Assembly (NCBI GenBank): GCA_017304655.1
Contig: JAFKLY010000002.1
Location: forward strand, 558,001-622,000
Direction of reading: 5' to 3'
Length of the DNA stretch: 64,000 bases
Source: Sphingomonas sp.
GTDB taxonomy: Bacteria; Pseudomonadota; Alphaproteobacteria; Sphingomonadales; Sphingomonadaceae
Positions 55,066 to 63,712 of the stretch are shown one piece after another. The notes under the pieces were generated by a model that saw only the letters and a list, made by a program, of their open reading frames with translations, was not told the DNA's origin and searched no databases. Position 1 is the stretch's first letter; each line of letters starts with the position of its first letter. The translations under genes and the position numbers were made by a program.

Positions 55066-55374
55066 GCGCGGGGCGGCGCTCGTAGATGCGCAATACCCGC
55101 GACCCACTCTCTTGGATGGACAGCGGACTGGCGGGGCCCGACGGCCAAGCAGCCAGTTATCTCCACTCCGTCATTCCCGCGAATGCGGGAATCCAGTTGA
55201 AACCTCGCCTGACAGCGCCACCGCCGAACTGGTTTCCCGCGTGTGCGGGAATGACGATGGATGGATAGGCAACCTCCGTTTCTCACCCCATCCTTGTCGT
55301 GCTTCGAGTTGAAATTTACCCAAGCCTTCCGAGCTCAAGGCCCTCCGGCGTGGGCCGTCCGTTATCCCCTCGCC
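55066..55374. other. intergenic region with palindromic repeat
   Basis: About 310 bases between convergent genes. It contains the REP-like element listed next and a small GGCCC/GGGCC hairpin at 55339-55356 that could help terminate the DUF1501 gene. No gene is seen. Confidence 0.5.
55169..55256. repeat. REP-like double palindrome
   Basis: CGTCATTCCCGC at the left end and GCGGGAATGACG at the right end are exact reverse complements. Inside, GCGGGAATCCAG and CTGGTTTCCCGC are near-complements, giving two small hairpins (loops GAAT and GTGT) within one long palindrome. This CATTCCCGC-type unit is a widespread bacterial intergenic repeat. Confidence 0.7.
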
Positions 55375-56751
55375 TCAGACAAACCCCAAATTCCACGTCG
55401 CCGGATCGTAGTTCCCGATGTTCGGCAACACGGTGGAGAGGTTGCCGGAACTCACGCCGAACCAGGTGGAGAGCGTGGCGGCATATTGGTCGACGCTCAT
55501 CGTCGGCAGCAGCCGGCCCTGGCCCACATCGTCGGGCGTGTTGTTGCCGATGGCGGGTGGCGTTCCGTAGATGCGCTGGCCATTCACAGCGCCGCCCATG
55601 ACGAAGTGCATGCTGCCCCAGCCATGGTCTGAGCCGTCATTGTTGGGCGTAAGCGTGCGGCCGAAGTCGGACCCTGTGAAGGTGGTCACCCGGTCGGAGA
55701 TGCCCAGCGCCACGGTGGTGTCGTAGAAGGCGCGCATCGCGCTGGCCACGCGGCCGATCAGCGGGGGGTGCCCGGCGGCCAGGCCGTCATGCATGTCGAA
55801 GCCGCCGATCGAGACGAAGAAGACCTGCCGTTTCGCACCCAGCTCGGACGAGACCGAGATCATGCGCGCGACGATCTTGAGCTGGTCGGCCAGGCTGTTT
55901 CCCGTGGGGAAGAGCGGGAAGTTGGCCGCCGGTGCACCGGCGAGCGCGGTGTTGACCTGCGCATAGAGATCGAGCGCGCGCTTGCTCACCGTCGCATGTT
56001 CATTCTCCAGCAGATGCGTGCGCGCGCCGCCCATGATCGATTTGAGCGCGGCGGAGGCGGTGCCGGAGCCATAAAGGGACGTGTTGGCGCTGAGCGCCAC
56101 CGGTCCATTGCTGCCCACGGCATATTGGATGGCGGTGCGCCCGGTGAGGAACACCGCATTGCCCGAGGCATTGATGCAGGTGAGTGTCGCCGATCCGTTG
56201 CCGCTCTGGAACAGGTCGCCCAGTCGGCCGCCCCAGCCGGAGGTCGCGCCTTCCGGGTTGGAGGCCTGCCAGTAGCTTTGCTGGTCGTTGTGGCTGAAGA
56301 GCTTGGGCGGCAGCGCCACGGATCGCGCGGTATATTGCGCCTTGGTCGTCGGGCGCACCAGCGTGCCGACATTCAGCATCACCGCCATCCGCCCGGCATC
56401 GAAGATCGGCAGCAGCGGCGACATGGTCGGTGCCAGCGCATATTGCCGCCCGCCGGCCAGCGCGACCGAGGGATTGAGCAGCGTCGCCGCCAGCGCGGTG
56501 CGGGCATGGGCAATTGCCGGACGCGCGGCGGCATAGAGGTCGTAGCTCGCCTGATCATATGGCGGCAGCGTGTTGGCATAGTCATTGCCGCCATAAAGGA
56601 ACACGCAGACCAGCGCCTTGTAGTCGCTCGCGGTGGCCGCCGCCGCCTCGCCAATGCCGGCCAGTTGCGTGACGAAGGATGTGGCGCCGCCCGCGACGCC
56701 GAGCGCGGCGGCGCGCTGGAGGAAGGCGCGGCGTGACTGGTTCCCGATCAT
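55375..56751 (-). CDS. DUF1501 family protein, Tat-exported
   Basis: A 458-residue DUF1501 protein, related in fold to alkaline-phosphatase/sulfatase-like proteins. It has a twin-arginine signal (QSRRAFLQRAAALG) and family motifs LVCVFLYGGNDYANT near the start, IGGFDMHDG and TGSDFGRTLTPNNDGSDHGWGS spread over the last third. It lies 10 bases downstream of the DUF1800 gene; the two families nearly always occur as a pair. Function is not established; export of an unknown enzyme or cell-envelope role is the common suggestion. Confidence 0.87.
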   Translation of the reverse strand: MIGNQSRRAFLQRAAALGVAGGATSFVTQLAGIGEAAAATASDYKALVCVFLYGGNDYANTLPPYDQASYDLYAAARPAIAHARTALAATLLNPSVALAGGRQYALAPTMSPLLPIFDAGRMAVMLNVGTLVRPTTKAQYTARSVALPPKLFSHNDQQSYWQASNPEGATSGWGGRLGDLFQSGNGSATLTCINASGNAVFLTGRTAIQYAVGSNGPVALSANTSLYGSGTASAALKSIMGGARTHLLENEHATVSKRALDLYAQVNTALAGAPAANFPLFPTGNSLADQLKIVARMISVSSELGAKRQVFFVSIGGFDMHDGLAAGHPPLIGRVASAMRAFYDTTVALGISDRVTTFTGSDFGRTLTPNNDGSDHGWGSMHFVMGGAVNGQRIYGTPPAIGNNTPDDVGQGRLLPTMSVDQYAATLSTWFGVSSGNLSTVLPNIGNYDPATWNLGFV

Positions 56752-56761
56752 GCCCTGCTCC

Positions 56762-58477
56762 TCACTTCAGCGTCAGATATTCGGGCGATGCCATGACGAG
56801 CAGCACCGCGGCGTTGATCTTGTTGGCAGGCGTGCTCACGCTGTCCACGGCAGACTTGATCGTGGCGATGGTGCCCGCGCTCACTTGCCCGGCGGCAATG
56901 AGCTGGTTCACCGCGTCGACAAGCGCCTGGCTGTCGGTCAGGGACTGGAGCGTGTCGTAGCTTGCCTTCACGTCGCCCACGCTGCCGCCGATGAGCGACT
57001 GCAGGAAGTTCACATAAGCGACGACGCTCAGCTCATTGGTGATCTGGAATTCCGGCGCGACCAGCCCTGCCGTCGCGATGGCCGTATTGGGTGGCGCATA
57101 GCCGGGGCGGAAGAAGTTGAAGACAGAGGGGCTGCGGCCCATGGATTGTCCCAGCCGGTTGTTGGTGCTGCTCGTGTCGCCGATCGGCCAGAGGCCGGCC
57201 GTCGAGGTGGCGCCGAAGGCGCGCGCCCAGCCGCTGACGCGCATCACCGGCTCGCGCAGCTTGCCGCTGGTGGTGCCGGTCGGGTCCGCCCGTGCCTCGC
57301 TGTCCATCAGGATCGCGCGGATCACCGCCTTCATGTCGCCGCGCACGCCCTGGCCATTGTTGGCGAACACGGCGGAGACGCGGCCGACATAGGATGGCGA
57401 GGGATTGCTGGTGACCAGCCGCATGATGAGCTGTTTGGAGACGAAGGGCGGCACATTGGGGTGCGTGAAGATCGTATCGAGCGCGATCTGGATCGCGGCC
57501 ATGCCCTCTGTCCCGGCCGCCACGCTTGCGCCGAGGAAGGTGGAGGCGCCCGTCTCATGCTGGCTGGCGGTCATGATGAGCGGCCGACGATAGCGGTCCG
57601 GCGTGCTGGAATCGGTCGAATCCAGATTGAGCCCGGTGAACACGCGGGCAAGGCCGGAAACATCGGCCTGCGTATAGCTCTCCATCGGCTGGCCGGCATT
57701 GAGCTGGCGTGTCCCGTCCATGTTCAGCATGTAGAGGCCGATGGTGAAGAGCTGCATCAGCTCGCGCGCGTAATTCTCGTCCGGTACCGAGCCGTTGGTG
57801 GTGTTCGCCTTGCGGTTGCCCAGAAAGGTCAGGAACGATGCCATGGCGGCATTGGTCGTGATCTTCTCCAGGATCGTGCGGAAGTTGCCGAAGGCGTTGT
57901 CGAGCAGGATGTCGACATAGGCCGCCATGGCGAACTGCTTCCAGTTGAGCTGCACGCCGTCGATGCCGACGACCAGCATCTCAAGCAGCGCCATGCCCAC
58001 GCGCTGGCGCAGCTGGTCCGGCTCCACGATGGCCTGCCGCCACATCGTGTTGTCGAAGCCGGACGTATTGTCCTTGTTGGCGGTCACATTGTAGCCGTTG
58101 GTGACCAGCCAGTCCCAGTGCGAGGTCGCCCGGCTCATCGCGAACTGGCTGGCGATCCATTGATCGTAGCCGAGCTGCTGCACCTGGGCGACATCCGCGC
58201 TGCTGCCGCCCATGGCACTCTGGGCGAGGAAGCGGCTGGACTGCGCGGCGGTGATGGGCGCGGGGGCTGGCGTGCCGGTGGTGCCGCCACTGCCGATGGT
58301 CACCGGCGCGCTGCTGGACATGCCATCGCTGCCGCAAGCCGAGAGCGCGAGAGCCAGCGAGGGAGCGGCGAGGCCGGCCGGCAGGGGCGTGGCGGATGGC
58401 GCGACGGAGGTCAGTGGTGCATCGGGCAGCGGCAGGTCCAGTTGCCGCGCAGTCTCGATCAGCGTGTCATTCCTGTC
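56762..58477 (-). CDS. DUF1800 family protein
   Basis: A DUF1800 protein of about 571 residues. Typical motifs are FLAQSAMGGSSADVAQVQQLGYDQWIASQ near the N-terminus, MLVVGIDG, ENYARELMQLFTIG in the middle and VFNFFRPGYAPP near the end. The start is uncertain: the GTG at 58477 has a G-rich stretch upstream, but the frame is open to 58519. A lipobox-like LALSAC occurs about 48 residues in, without a basic n-region, so lipidation is doubtful. Operon partner of the DUF1501 gene; function unknown. Confidence 0.82.
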   Translation of the reverse strand, partial: DRNDTLIETARQLDLPLPDAPLTSVAPSATPLPAGLAAPSLALALSACGSDGMSSSAPVTIGSGGTTGTPAPAPITAAQSSRFLAQSAMGGSSADVAQVQQLGYDQWIASQFAMSRATSHWDWLVTNGYNVTANKDNTSGFDNTMWRQAIVEPDQLRQRVGMALLEMLVVGIDGVQLNWKQFAMAAYVDILLDNAFGNFRTILEKITTNAAMASFLTFLGNRKANTTNGSVPDENYARELMQLFTIGLYMLNMDGTRQLNAGQPMESYTQADVSGLARVFTGLNLDSTDSSTPDRYRRPLIMTASQHETGASTFLGASVAAGTEGMAAIQIALDTIFTHPNVPPFVSKQLIMRLVTSNPSPSYVGRVSAVFANNGQGVRGDMKAVIRAILMDSEARADPTGTTSGKLREPVMRVSGWARAFGATSTAGLWPIGDTSSTNNRLGQSMGRSPSVFNFFRPGYAPPNTAIATAGLVAPEFQITNELSVVAYVNFLQSLIGGSVGDVKASYDTLQSLTDSQALVDAVNQLIAAGQVSAGTIATIKSAVDSVSTPANKINAAVLLVMASPEYLTLK

Positions 58478-58651
58478 CACAGCGCCACCCCCACTTGCCC
58501 GGAAAGACCGTCCCACCACCGCGGACTACACCCTATTGCCCGGAAAACGGCGGCTCAGCCTGTCCTGCTGACTCTTAACATCGGATAAACGGGCGGTCAC
58601 TCGGCGATGAAAGACCAGCCGCCCGCGCCGCGCCGGGGGCCGGCGTCTGGC

Positions 58652-59077
58652 TCAGGACGGAGGCGGCGACGGCGTCTCCAGCAGCGTCTTCACCCAGTCC
58701 AGCGCGGATTCGGGGAAAAAGTGCCGGCCCGGCACCACCCAGCTTGTGTCGTCGAGCGTGCCGGGCTTGAGCGTCTGGCGCCCCTCATGCGCATGTCGCC
58801 GGTGGACGAGGCGCGAGCCGCAGGTCGGGCAGAACAGGCAATCGAGCATATGGCCGGACTCGGTTTCTCGGGTCCAGACTGCCGGCTCGCCCTGCACAAA
58901 GACCAGTGCATCCAGCGCCACGCCCATGGAGAGGCCGAAGGCGCTGCCGCTCTGCTTGCGGCACAGGCTGCAATGGCAGGCCCAGATGCCGAAGGGCGGC
59001 ACGCGCAGCTCATAGCGGATCGCGCCGCACTGGCAGCCGCCGTGTTGCGGAAAGATCGGGCTGGGCGCCTCGGTCAT
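58652..59077 (-). CDS. GFA-family zinc protein
   Basis: A 141-residue member of the glutathione-dependent formaldehyde-activating (GFA/Mss4-like) fold. The zinc cysteines are seen as GGCQCGAIRY near residue 15, CHCSLCRKQSG near 35 and CPTCGSRL near 80. Despite the family name, most members have no proven enzymatic role. The ATG at 59077 gives the usual family length. A single-gene unit on the minus strand, divergent from a cytochrome c gene. Confidence 0.87.
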   Translation of the reverse strand: MTEAPSPIFPQHGGCQCGAIRYELRVPPFGIWACHCSLCRKQSGSAFGLSMGVALDALVFVQGEPAVWTRETESGHMLDCLFCPTCGSRLVHRRHAHEGRQTLKPGTLDDTSWVVPGRHFFPESALDWVKTLLETPSPPPS

Positions 59078-59237
59078 GGCTCGTCTCCTCGGCTTTGTCA
59101 TCGCGATCGTCATGGTGCGTTCAGCCATGCCCGGGCATCAGGCGGCGGATCGGCCGGGCGCGATATCGACTTTCGGGTGCGCCCACCTATGAAGCCGTGA
59201 CGTGAAAACACAATGACCTGATTCGGAGGGACTGCGC

Positions 59238-59657
59238 GTGGTGTCGGCAAAGGCAAAGACGGCGGGAGCAACCGGTTTCCTATCCCTGGGTCTGGCGCTC
59301 GCGCTGACCCCGGCCGGCGTCCTGTTCGCCCGGCAGGCGACGGCTCCGGTGGCCGCGCCCGCCGCTCATGCCGCTGCCTCGGCGGAGACGCTCGCAAAGG
59401 GCAAGACGCTGTTCGACAGCGCGGTGTGCAGCTCCTGCCATACTCTCGCGGCAGCCGGCGCCTCGGGCGACATCGGCCCCTCGCTCGATCAGAACCCCAA
59501 CCTCACGCACGATCTCATCGTCGCGCGCGTGAAGAACGGCCAGGGCGCGATGCCGCCCTATAACGGCCAGCTCAGCGACGCCGATGTCGAGGCCGTCACC
59601 GCCTATGTGCTGAGCGCCACCGCGAAACAAGCGCAGCGCGTCCGTCGGGTGCGGTGA
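59238..59657 (+). CDS. small c-type cytochrome
   Basis: A 139-residue monohaem cytochrome c. An N-terminal hydrophobic segment (about residues 11-30) acts as signal or anchor, an Ala-rich linker follows, and the haem motif CSSCH is in DSAVCSSCHTL. The distal methionine is in GQGAMPPYNGQ, the class I cytochrome pattern. The GTG at 59238 has GGAGG 8 bases upstream. No oxidoreductase partner is adjacent, so its electron donor and acceptor are unknown. Confidence 0.85.
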   Translation: MVSAKAKTAGATGFLSLGLALALTPAGVLFARQATAPVAAPAAHAAASAETLAKGKTLFDSAVCSSCHTLAAAGASGDIGPSLDQNPNLTHDLIVARVKNGQGAMPPYNGQLSDADVEAVTAYVLSATAKQAQRVRRVR

Positions 59658-59962
59658 CACCGTCCCGCCTGATGGCTTGTCGGCCATCGGGCCGCCGTGA
59701 TCCGCAGCGGGACGACTGAATTGGGGTGGTGAGTGGCCCGTCAGTTTTGAGAGAGGGCGAGGCGAAACCTGCCGTATAAAGACGGGAAAGTGTACGCAGC
59801 GGCTATCGACCAGGTCAAGACAATCAGCGTCGTTGATGTGAGCGTCGGATTTTGCTCAATTCTGCCATTCGGGTCGCACAACCTCACCGGTCGGCTTTGC
59901 GCCCAAATGGTCGCCACTACGTCATGCCATAGCTGAACCGAAAGCGGTCGGCAGGTCGGTCA
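59658..59962. other. intergenic region with nested inverted repeats
   Basis: About 305 bases. Right after the cytochrome stop, CGTCCCGC (59661) and GCGGGACG (59707) can pair around an inner hairpin GATGGC-TTGTCG-GCCATC (59671-59688). The rest is lower in GC than the flanking genes, with no supported gene. Confidence 0.5.
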
Positions 59963-61189
59963 TCATTGCTTAGTGACCTCCTTGCCGGGCTCCGTCAAAG
60001 TAAGCTGACTTGCCGCTGTAGGGGGGACTCCATTCATCTCCCCCTCGGGGTCCAGGCTCTCAGCGCAGTCTCGGCGCCGGAGCCAGCGAAACCGCGGAAT
60101 GCATGGAGTGAACCGCCCGATGCCCGAGCGTAGCCGCTGCAACCCGTTCGAGATATCCTCCGCGACACCCGCGCTCGCCTTGCCGAACTTGATCGAGAGT
60201 GCGATGACCAGAATATAGGGCCACCATTGCTGCTGGATCATGCGGCTGAGCTGCTGGAGCGCGGACGGGGTCTTCGTCTCGCGTACCGCCTTTAGATCGC
60301 GTGCAAACTGCTGGCGCAAGCGGGCGCGACTGCCTTCTTCAGCCTCCCAGGCATCGAGCGCCTTCAGACTCTCCGCATTGCCCGTCTCGCGCGTCGCGCA
60401 CCAACTGAGCTGCACGAGTAGATCAACCGCATGCCTTCGGTGGAGGCGCATATGGCGTTCGGCCAGTGCCCTGTACTCGACCTCGATAATGCCGAGAAAC
60501 TGCGCCTGTTGAATCGCGATGTCGCGCTCGAGTCCCGTCTTTACACGGTCGATTATGGCACCCTTCGACAGGGCTGTCAGCGAACCCTTGAGCTTGTCGA
60601 AGGCGCCGAGCGAGAAGGTCGTCTCGGCGTCAAGTTTCGTGACATAGATCAGAGCGGCACTGCAAAACCGTTCCTCCGCGCGGGTGACCGCCACCGGATC
60701 GTCAGTCGACGGCACCGTAAAGTCACCAAATGCGGCACGAACAGCTTCGCCATACTCGCGATAGGCGCGACAATCGTCATCGACCAACGTCGCACACACG
60801 TCGCCATGTTCGCGCACGATCTCAAACCACTCGTAACGCGCTGCAAGCAGCTCGGCCGAGCCGTGCGAGAAACGCAGTTCGGGACGCGGGTTCGGCGCGG
60901 TGCGCCACGCGCGTTCGGCCGCCGCCTGCTCGGCCTCGATCCGGAGCAAGGTCCGATTGATGTCGTTGGAGAAGAAGAGCAGCAGGATGCCCGCCGCGCC
61001 GAGCGGATAATAGATCATGTCGGCCCAGCGCCACAACCAGTGTTTCGGTAGTAACCAGCCGGCCAGACCGAATCCCAGGAAGAAAATGGCGGCGATGGCG
61101 ATCAACCACCAATCGTCAAAGCTCACGCCGCCACTTGCGCTCCTGAAGTTCCCCGTCGCGTGGTAGCGAAGTGGCGACTGATTGCCCAC
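59963..61189 (-). CDS. membrane protein of unknown function
   Basis: A 408-residue protein that I do not recognise. Two membrane segments lie near residues 28-46 and 57-74. A long soluble part with several helices (LLRIEAEQAAAERAW, HMRLHRRHAVDLLVQL) and scattered cysteines follows. A third possible segment is near 318-333 (WWPYILVIALSIKF), followed by a basic region and a Pro/Thr-rich tail. The GTG at 61189 is the only start that keeps the full N-terminus and is unproven. The base composition is less GC-rich than most of the window, suggesting acquired DNA. It lies downstream of a 46-residue lysine-rich gene on the same strand. Confidence 0.65.
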   Translation of the reverse strand: MGNQSPLRYHATGNFRSASGGVSFDDWWLIAIAAIFFLGFGLAGWLLPKHWLWRWADMIYYPLGAAGILLLFFSNDINRTLLRIEAEQAAAERAWRTAPNPRPELRFSHGSAELLAARYEWFEIVREHGDVCATLVDDDCRAYREYGEAVRAAFGDFTVPSTDDPVAVTRAEERFCSAALIYVTKLDAETTFSLGAFDKLKGSLTALSKGAIIDRVKTGLERDIAIQQAQFLGIIEVEYRALAERHMRLHRRHAVDLLVQLSWCATRETGNAESLKALDAWEAEEGSRARLRQQFARDLKAVRETKTPSALQQLSRMIQQQWWPYILVIALSIKFGKASAGVAEDISNGLQRLRSGIGRFTPCIPRFRWLRRRDCAESLDPEGEMNGVPPTAASQLTLTEPGKEVTKQ

Positions 61190-61341
61190 CAGCGTTGCGC
61201 GTCAGATTGTGACCGTCGGCTGCTGACAATAGCCGACGCTCAACCTGTAGCATGAGAATGAGAGGCCTGTCCCAAGACCTCTCATCCAACGTAAAAGTAA
61301 TCGCCCTGCAGGTTCGAGAGCAAATTAACGAGAGCCCTCCT

Positions 61342-61482
61342 TCATTTCTTGGGGGGGGACTTGCTAGATTTGCTAGGTTTGAGGGACGGCGTATTCCCTG
61401 GTGTGGATTTGTTATCACGGCGGCGCTGATCCGGCTTACCTGTTGATTTTGCTATCGGCTTTGGCCCTGGCTTAAGTGCCAT
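61342..61482 (-). CDS. lysine-rich 46-residue mini-protein
   Basis: A short open frame of 46 codons with an ATG at 61482 and GGGAGAG 7 bases upstream. The product begins MALKPGPKPIAKSTGK and ends SKSSKSPPKK; about a quarter of its residues are lysine, and Ser, Pro, Thr and Arg make up much of the rest, with no hydrophobic core. It resembles disordered nucleic-acid-binding tails in composition only. Near the C-terminus the coding strand has a run of eight C, a possible slippage site. It is 152 bases upstream of the 408-residue membrane protein gene. No function is assigned. Confidence 0.5.
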   Translation of the reverse strand: MALKPGPKPIAKSTGKPDQRRRDNKSTPGNTPSLKPSKSSKSPPKK

Positions 61483-62357
61483 GGATGCTCTCCCATTTCA
61501 GTTTAAATAATTAATCCTGCGCGCAAATTCCGCATTTTCATTAGGATACCGCAGTATTTCGTAATATTCCGCACGAGTTTGAACAGAAGTCAAGGCTGAA
61601 TGACACTCATACACTGCTGATGCCCCACGAAAACTGGCAGGCGGGCTGGAGGCACTTCTTTACTGTGCCTATGAACGGCGTTGTGAGCGAATGGGCTATT
61701 GCGTCTGAGTGAAGATTTTGAGCGCCTGCTGTCGGCCTGTATTGGCCTCAACTCCGGGCGCCGGGCAGTCATTCCGCCCTCCGACAGGGCGAGGCCATTC
61801 TGTGGTGGACCAAAGCCGGCCGTTCAGATCAGCGCAGCGACCGTCTGCTCCAGGGAGAATGCGCCGTTCGAAAGATCGGTCTCGAATGACTGATAAGTCC
61901 CAATCTCTGCCACCGGATGATGAGCGAACCTATGGCAGCTTTTAGACATTGTGTGAGCGTGAGACGGCGTCATATCCGAACTGTCTGTTTCCGGAGAAAA
62001 ATGCCGGCTCTCCGCCATATCCCCCCAGCCTCGCTTTCCCCCTGTCCTACACCCCGCCCACCATGGCAGCACGGACGGACACTCCTCTCGTCGGCAGGGA
62101 CAGATCGGGCATGGCATGGCTCTTTCTCCTGGCAGCTTTCACGGACCCCTTCGAGCCACACAGGCTTTGCGGGATAGAGTCTCGCGGTTGTCTCACGGGC
62201 GGCGCCAAACGTGCATGGAAGCGGAAGTTCATGCCCCCGTGTCGTGAACTTCGTGAACTTCCAGCGCGCGGGGCGCTGCTGGACCGGCGTCGCGACTGCT
62301 CTTCGCCGCGTTCTCACGGGTAGCGGTTATCGCGTCGCCGCGACCCGTACTGGCCCT
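61483..62357. other. gene-poor, AT-richer stretch with dispersed-repeat copy B
   Basis: About 875 bases without a supported gene. The left part (61500-61600) is distinctly AT-rich and includes several TTCCGCA words. The right part contains the repeat listed next and weaker similarity to 24300-24480. This may be decayed mobile or accessory DNA. Confidence 0.5.
62217..62290. repeat. dispersed repeat, copy B (core hairpin)
   Basis: Bases 62217-62262 are identical to 24484-24529, with further near-identity to about 62290. The same GGAAGTTCA / TGAACTTCC ends and tandem CGTGAACTTC are present. It lies in the same orientation as copy A. Confidence 0.7.
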
Positions 62358-63257
62358 TTACTGCCCGGCTGGTTTCGGCCCCGGTTGCGCGAAATAGTTG
62401 GTCACGCCGTCGGGATCGTTGAGCCAGACGAAGCGGATGGTGAAATTCGGCAGGCCGCCGAGCGGGGTTTCCACCGTCACATGTTCGGCCAGCGCTTTGG
62501 CGTTCACGGCGTCGACATTGCTCACGACATATTGGATGCCGGCGCTGCCCGTGTCGGCGGGCAGCTTCTTGCCGATCGACCAGAGGCTGATCGTCGTCTC
62601 GCCATGGCGGAAGGGATATTTGGTGACGCCCAGCACCCCGTCGCGCATCGGCGGCAGTTCCTCCAGCCCGACGAAGCTGCGGTAGAAGGCGCGGCTCTTC
62701 TCCAGATCGGCGACATTGATGCCGACATCGACACCGGACGCGGCGCCATCGGGGTCGACGATCAGCTCGATCGTGAAGCCGGCGGGGTCCTGCACCAGCG
62801 CGGCGCGGCGCCCATCGCCCAGTTCGCGGAACGCCGGGGCGGGATAGCCCGCCTCCCGGAAGCGCGCGGCGAGCGCCCGGTCATCGGCATAAGTCAGCGC
62901 GAACAGGCGGATGCCGGTGCCCTCATGCACGCCGCCCAGATGATAGTGCCGGTCCGCCTTGAGGCCGGGGGCAAGCTTGATCTGCCCCTTGCCGATGGCG
63001 AACAGGATGATCTGCTGACTGGGGTCGAGCTGGATCGGCTGCAGCGGCCTGAGCGCCAGCACCTTCTGGTAGAAATCGACCATCTTCGTGGTTTGAGCCG
63101 GCGCGAAGCGGCGATAGACGTTCATGGCGCCCAGCGCGAATTGCGGCTGGGCTGGCGCGACGGTGGCCTCGGGCGTAGCGGTCACGAGCGGGGCTTGCGC
63201 CGGGGCGATCTGCGCCAGCATGGTCGCGCCCAGTATCCACGCCATCGCTCGCTGCAT
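62358..63257 (-). CDS. exported VOC (glyoxalase/dioxygenase fold) protein
   Basis: A 299-residue protein with a Sec signal peptide (ending near residue 22, APAQA) and two vicinal-oxygen-chelate modules. The first starts with MNVYRRFAPAQTTKMVDFYQKVLAL and ends FTIELIVDPDG. The second starts DVGINVADLEKSRAFYRSFVGL and ends WLNDPDGVTNYF. Paired modules form one metal site in this family, but which residues bind metal cannot be stated with confidence. A signal peptide is unusual for VOC enzymes. GGGGAGGG precedes the ATG at 63257. The substrate is unknown. Confidence 0.8.
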   Translation of the reverse strand: MQRAMAWILGATMLAQIAPAQAPLVTATPEATVAPAQPQFALGAMNVYRRFAPAQTTKMVDFYQKVLALRPLQPIQLDPSQQIILFAIGKGQIKLAPGLKADRHYHLGGVHEGTGIRLFALTYADDRALAARFREAGYPAPAFRELGDGRRAALVQDPAGFTIELIVDPDGAASGVDVGINVADLEKSRAFYRSFVGLEELPPMRDGVLGVTKYPFRHGETTISLWSIGKKLPADTGSAGIQYVVSNVDAVNAKALAEHVTVETPLGGLPNFTIRFVWLNDPDGVTNYFAQPGPKPAGQ

Positions 63258-63372
63258 CGTCCCTCCCCGCACAGGCCGCACGCCCGCAAACCTTGCGACC
63301 CGCTCATCGGCAGCGTGTGTAGGCCCAAATATGGTCAATCCGCAACGGCCGGGCGTTCTGCCACGCTCTCGA

Positions 63373-63555
63373 TCAGCGGCTGCGTGTCGCCCTCATCTGG
63401 CCAGCCTCGTGGAGCCATCGGGCGACGTCCTCCGGCGCCAGAAACAGCAGTGTCTCACTGGGCGGCTGCAAGACCGCGCGCGCAAACGCGGCGCGCCAGC
63501 CCTGCATCCGGGCGCGGATCGTGGGCCGGGGCGGGAAGATGTGAGTCTCGCTCAT
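63373..63555 (-). CDS. possible small protein of unknown function
   Basis: A 60-codon frame starting at 63555, with AGAGA just before the ATG. The product (MSETHIFPPRPTIRARMQGW at the start, PSETLLFLAPEDVARWLHEAG later) has a balanced composition and a plausible helical C-terminal half, so it may be real. Nothing in the sequence reveals a function. Confidence 0.35.
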   Translation of the reverse strand: MSETHIFPPRPTIRARMQGWRAAFARAVLQPPSETLLFLAPEDVARWLHEAGQMRATRSR

Positions 63556-63712
63556 TCTCTACATATTCAGTCATGAAGGGCGCGACGCAATCAACTTCTC
63601 CTTTCAGGGCAGCGGGGCCAGCTTCTCCGCCAAGGTTCCCCGGCAGGGGCTCCGTCAAGGTCAGCATAGGGGGCGAAAGCCAGCCTGAGATGACAAACCA
63701 ACCGGAGCTTTC

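Noticed and set aside
59978..60005. Short similarity between the end of the 408-residue gene and 63645-63665 (CTCCGTCAA followed by GTCAGC-like bases)
   Set aside because: Only about 20 bases with mismatches. Too short to call a repeat without a genome-wide count.
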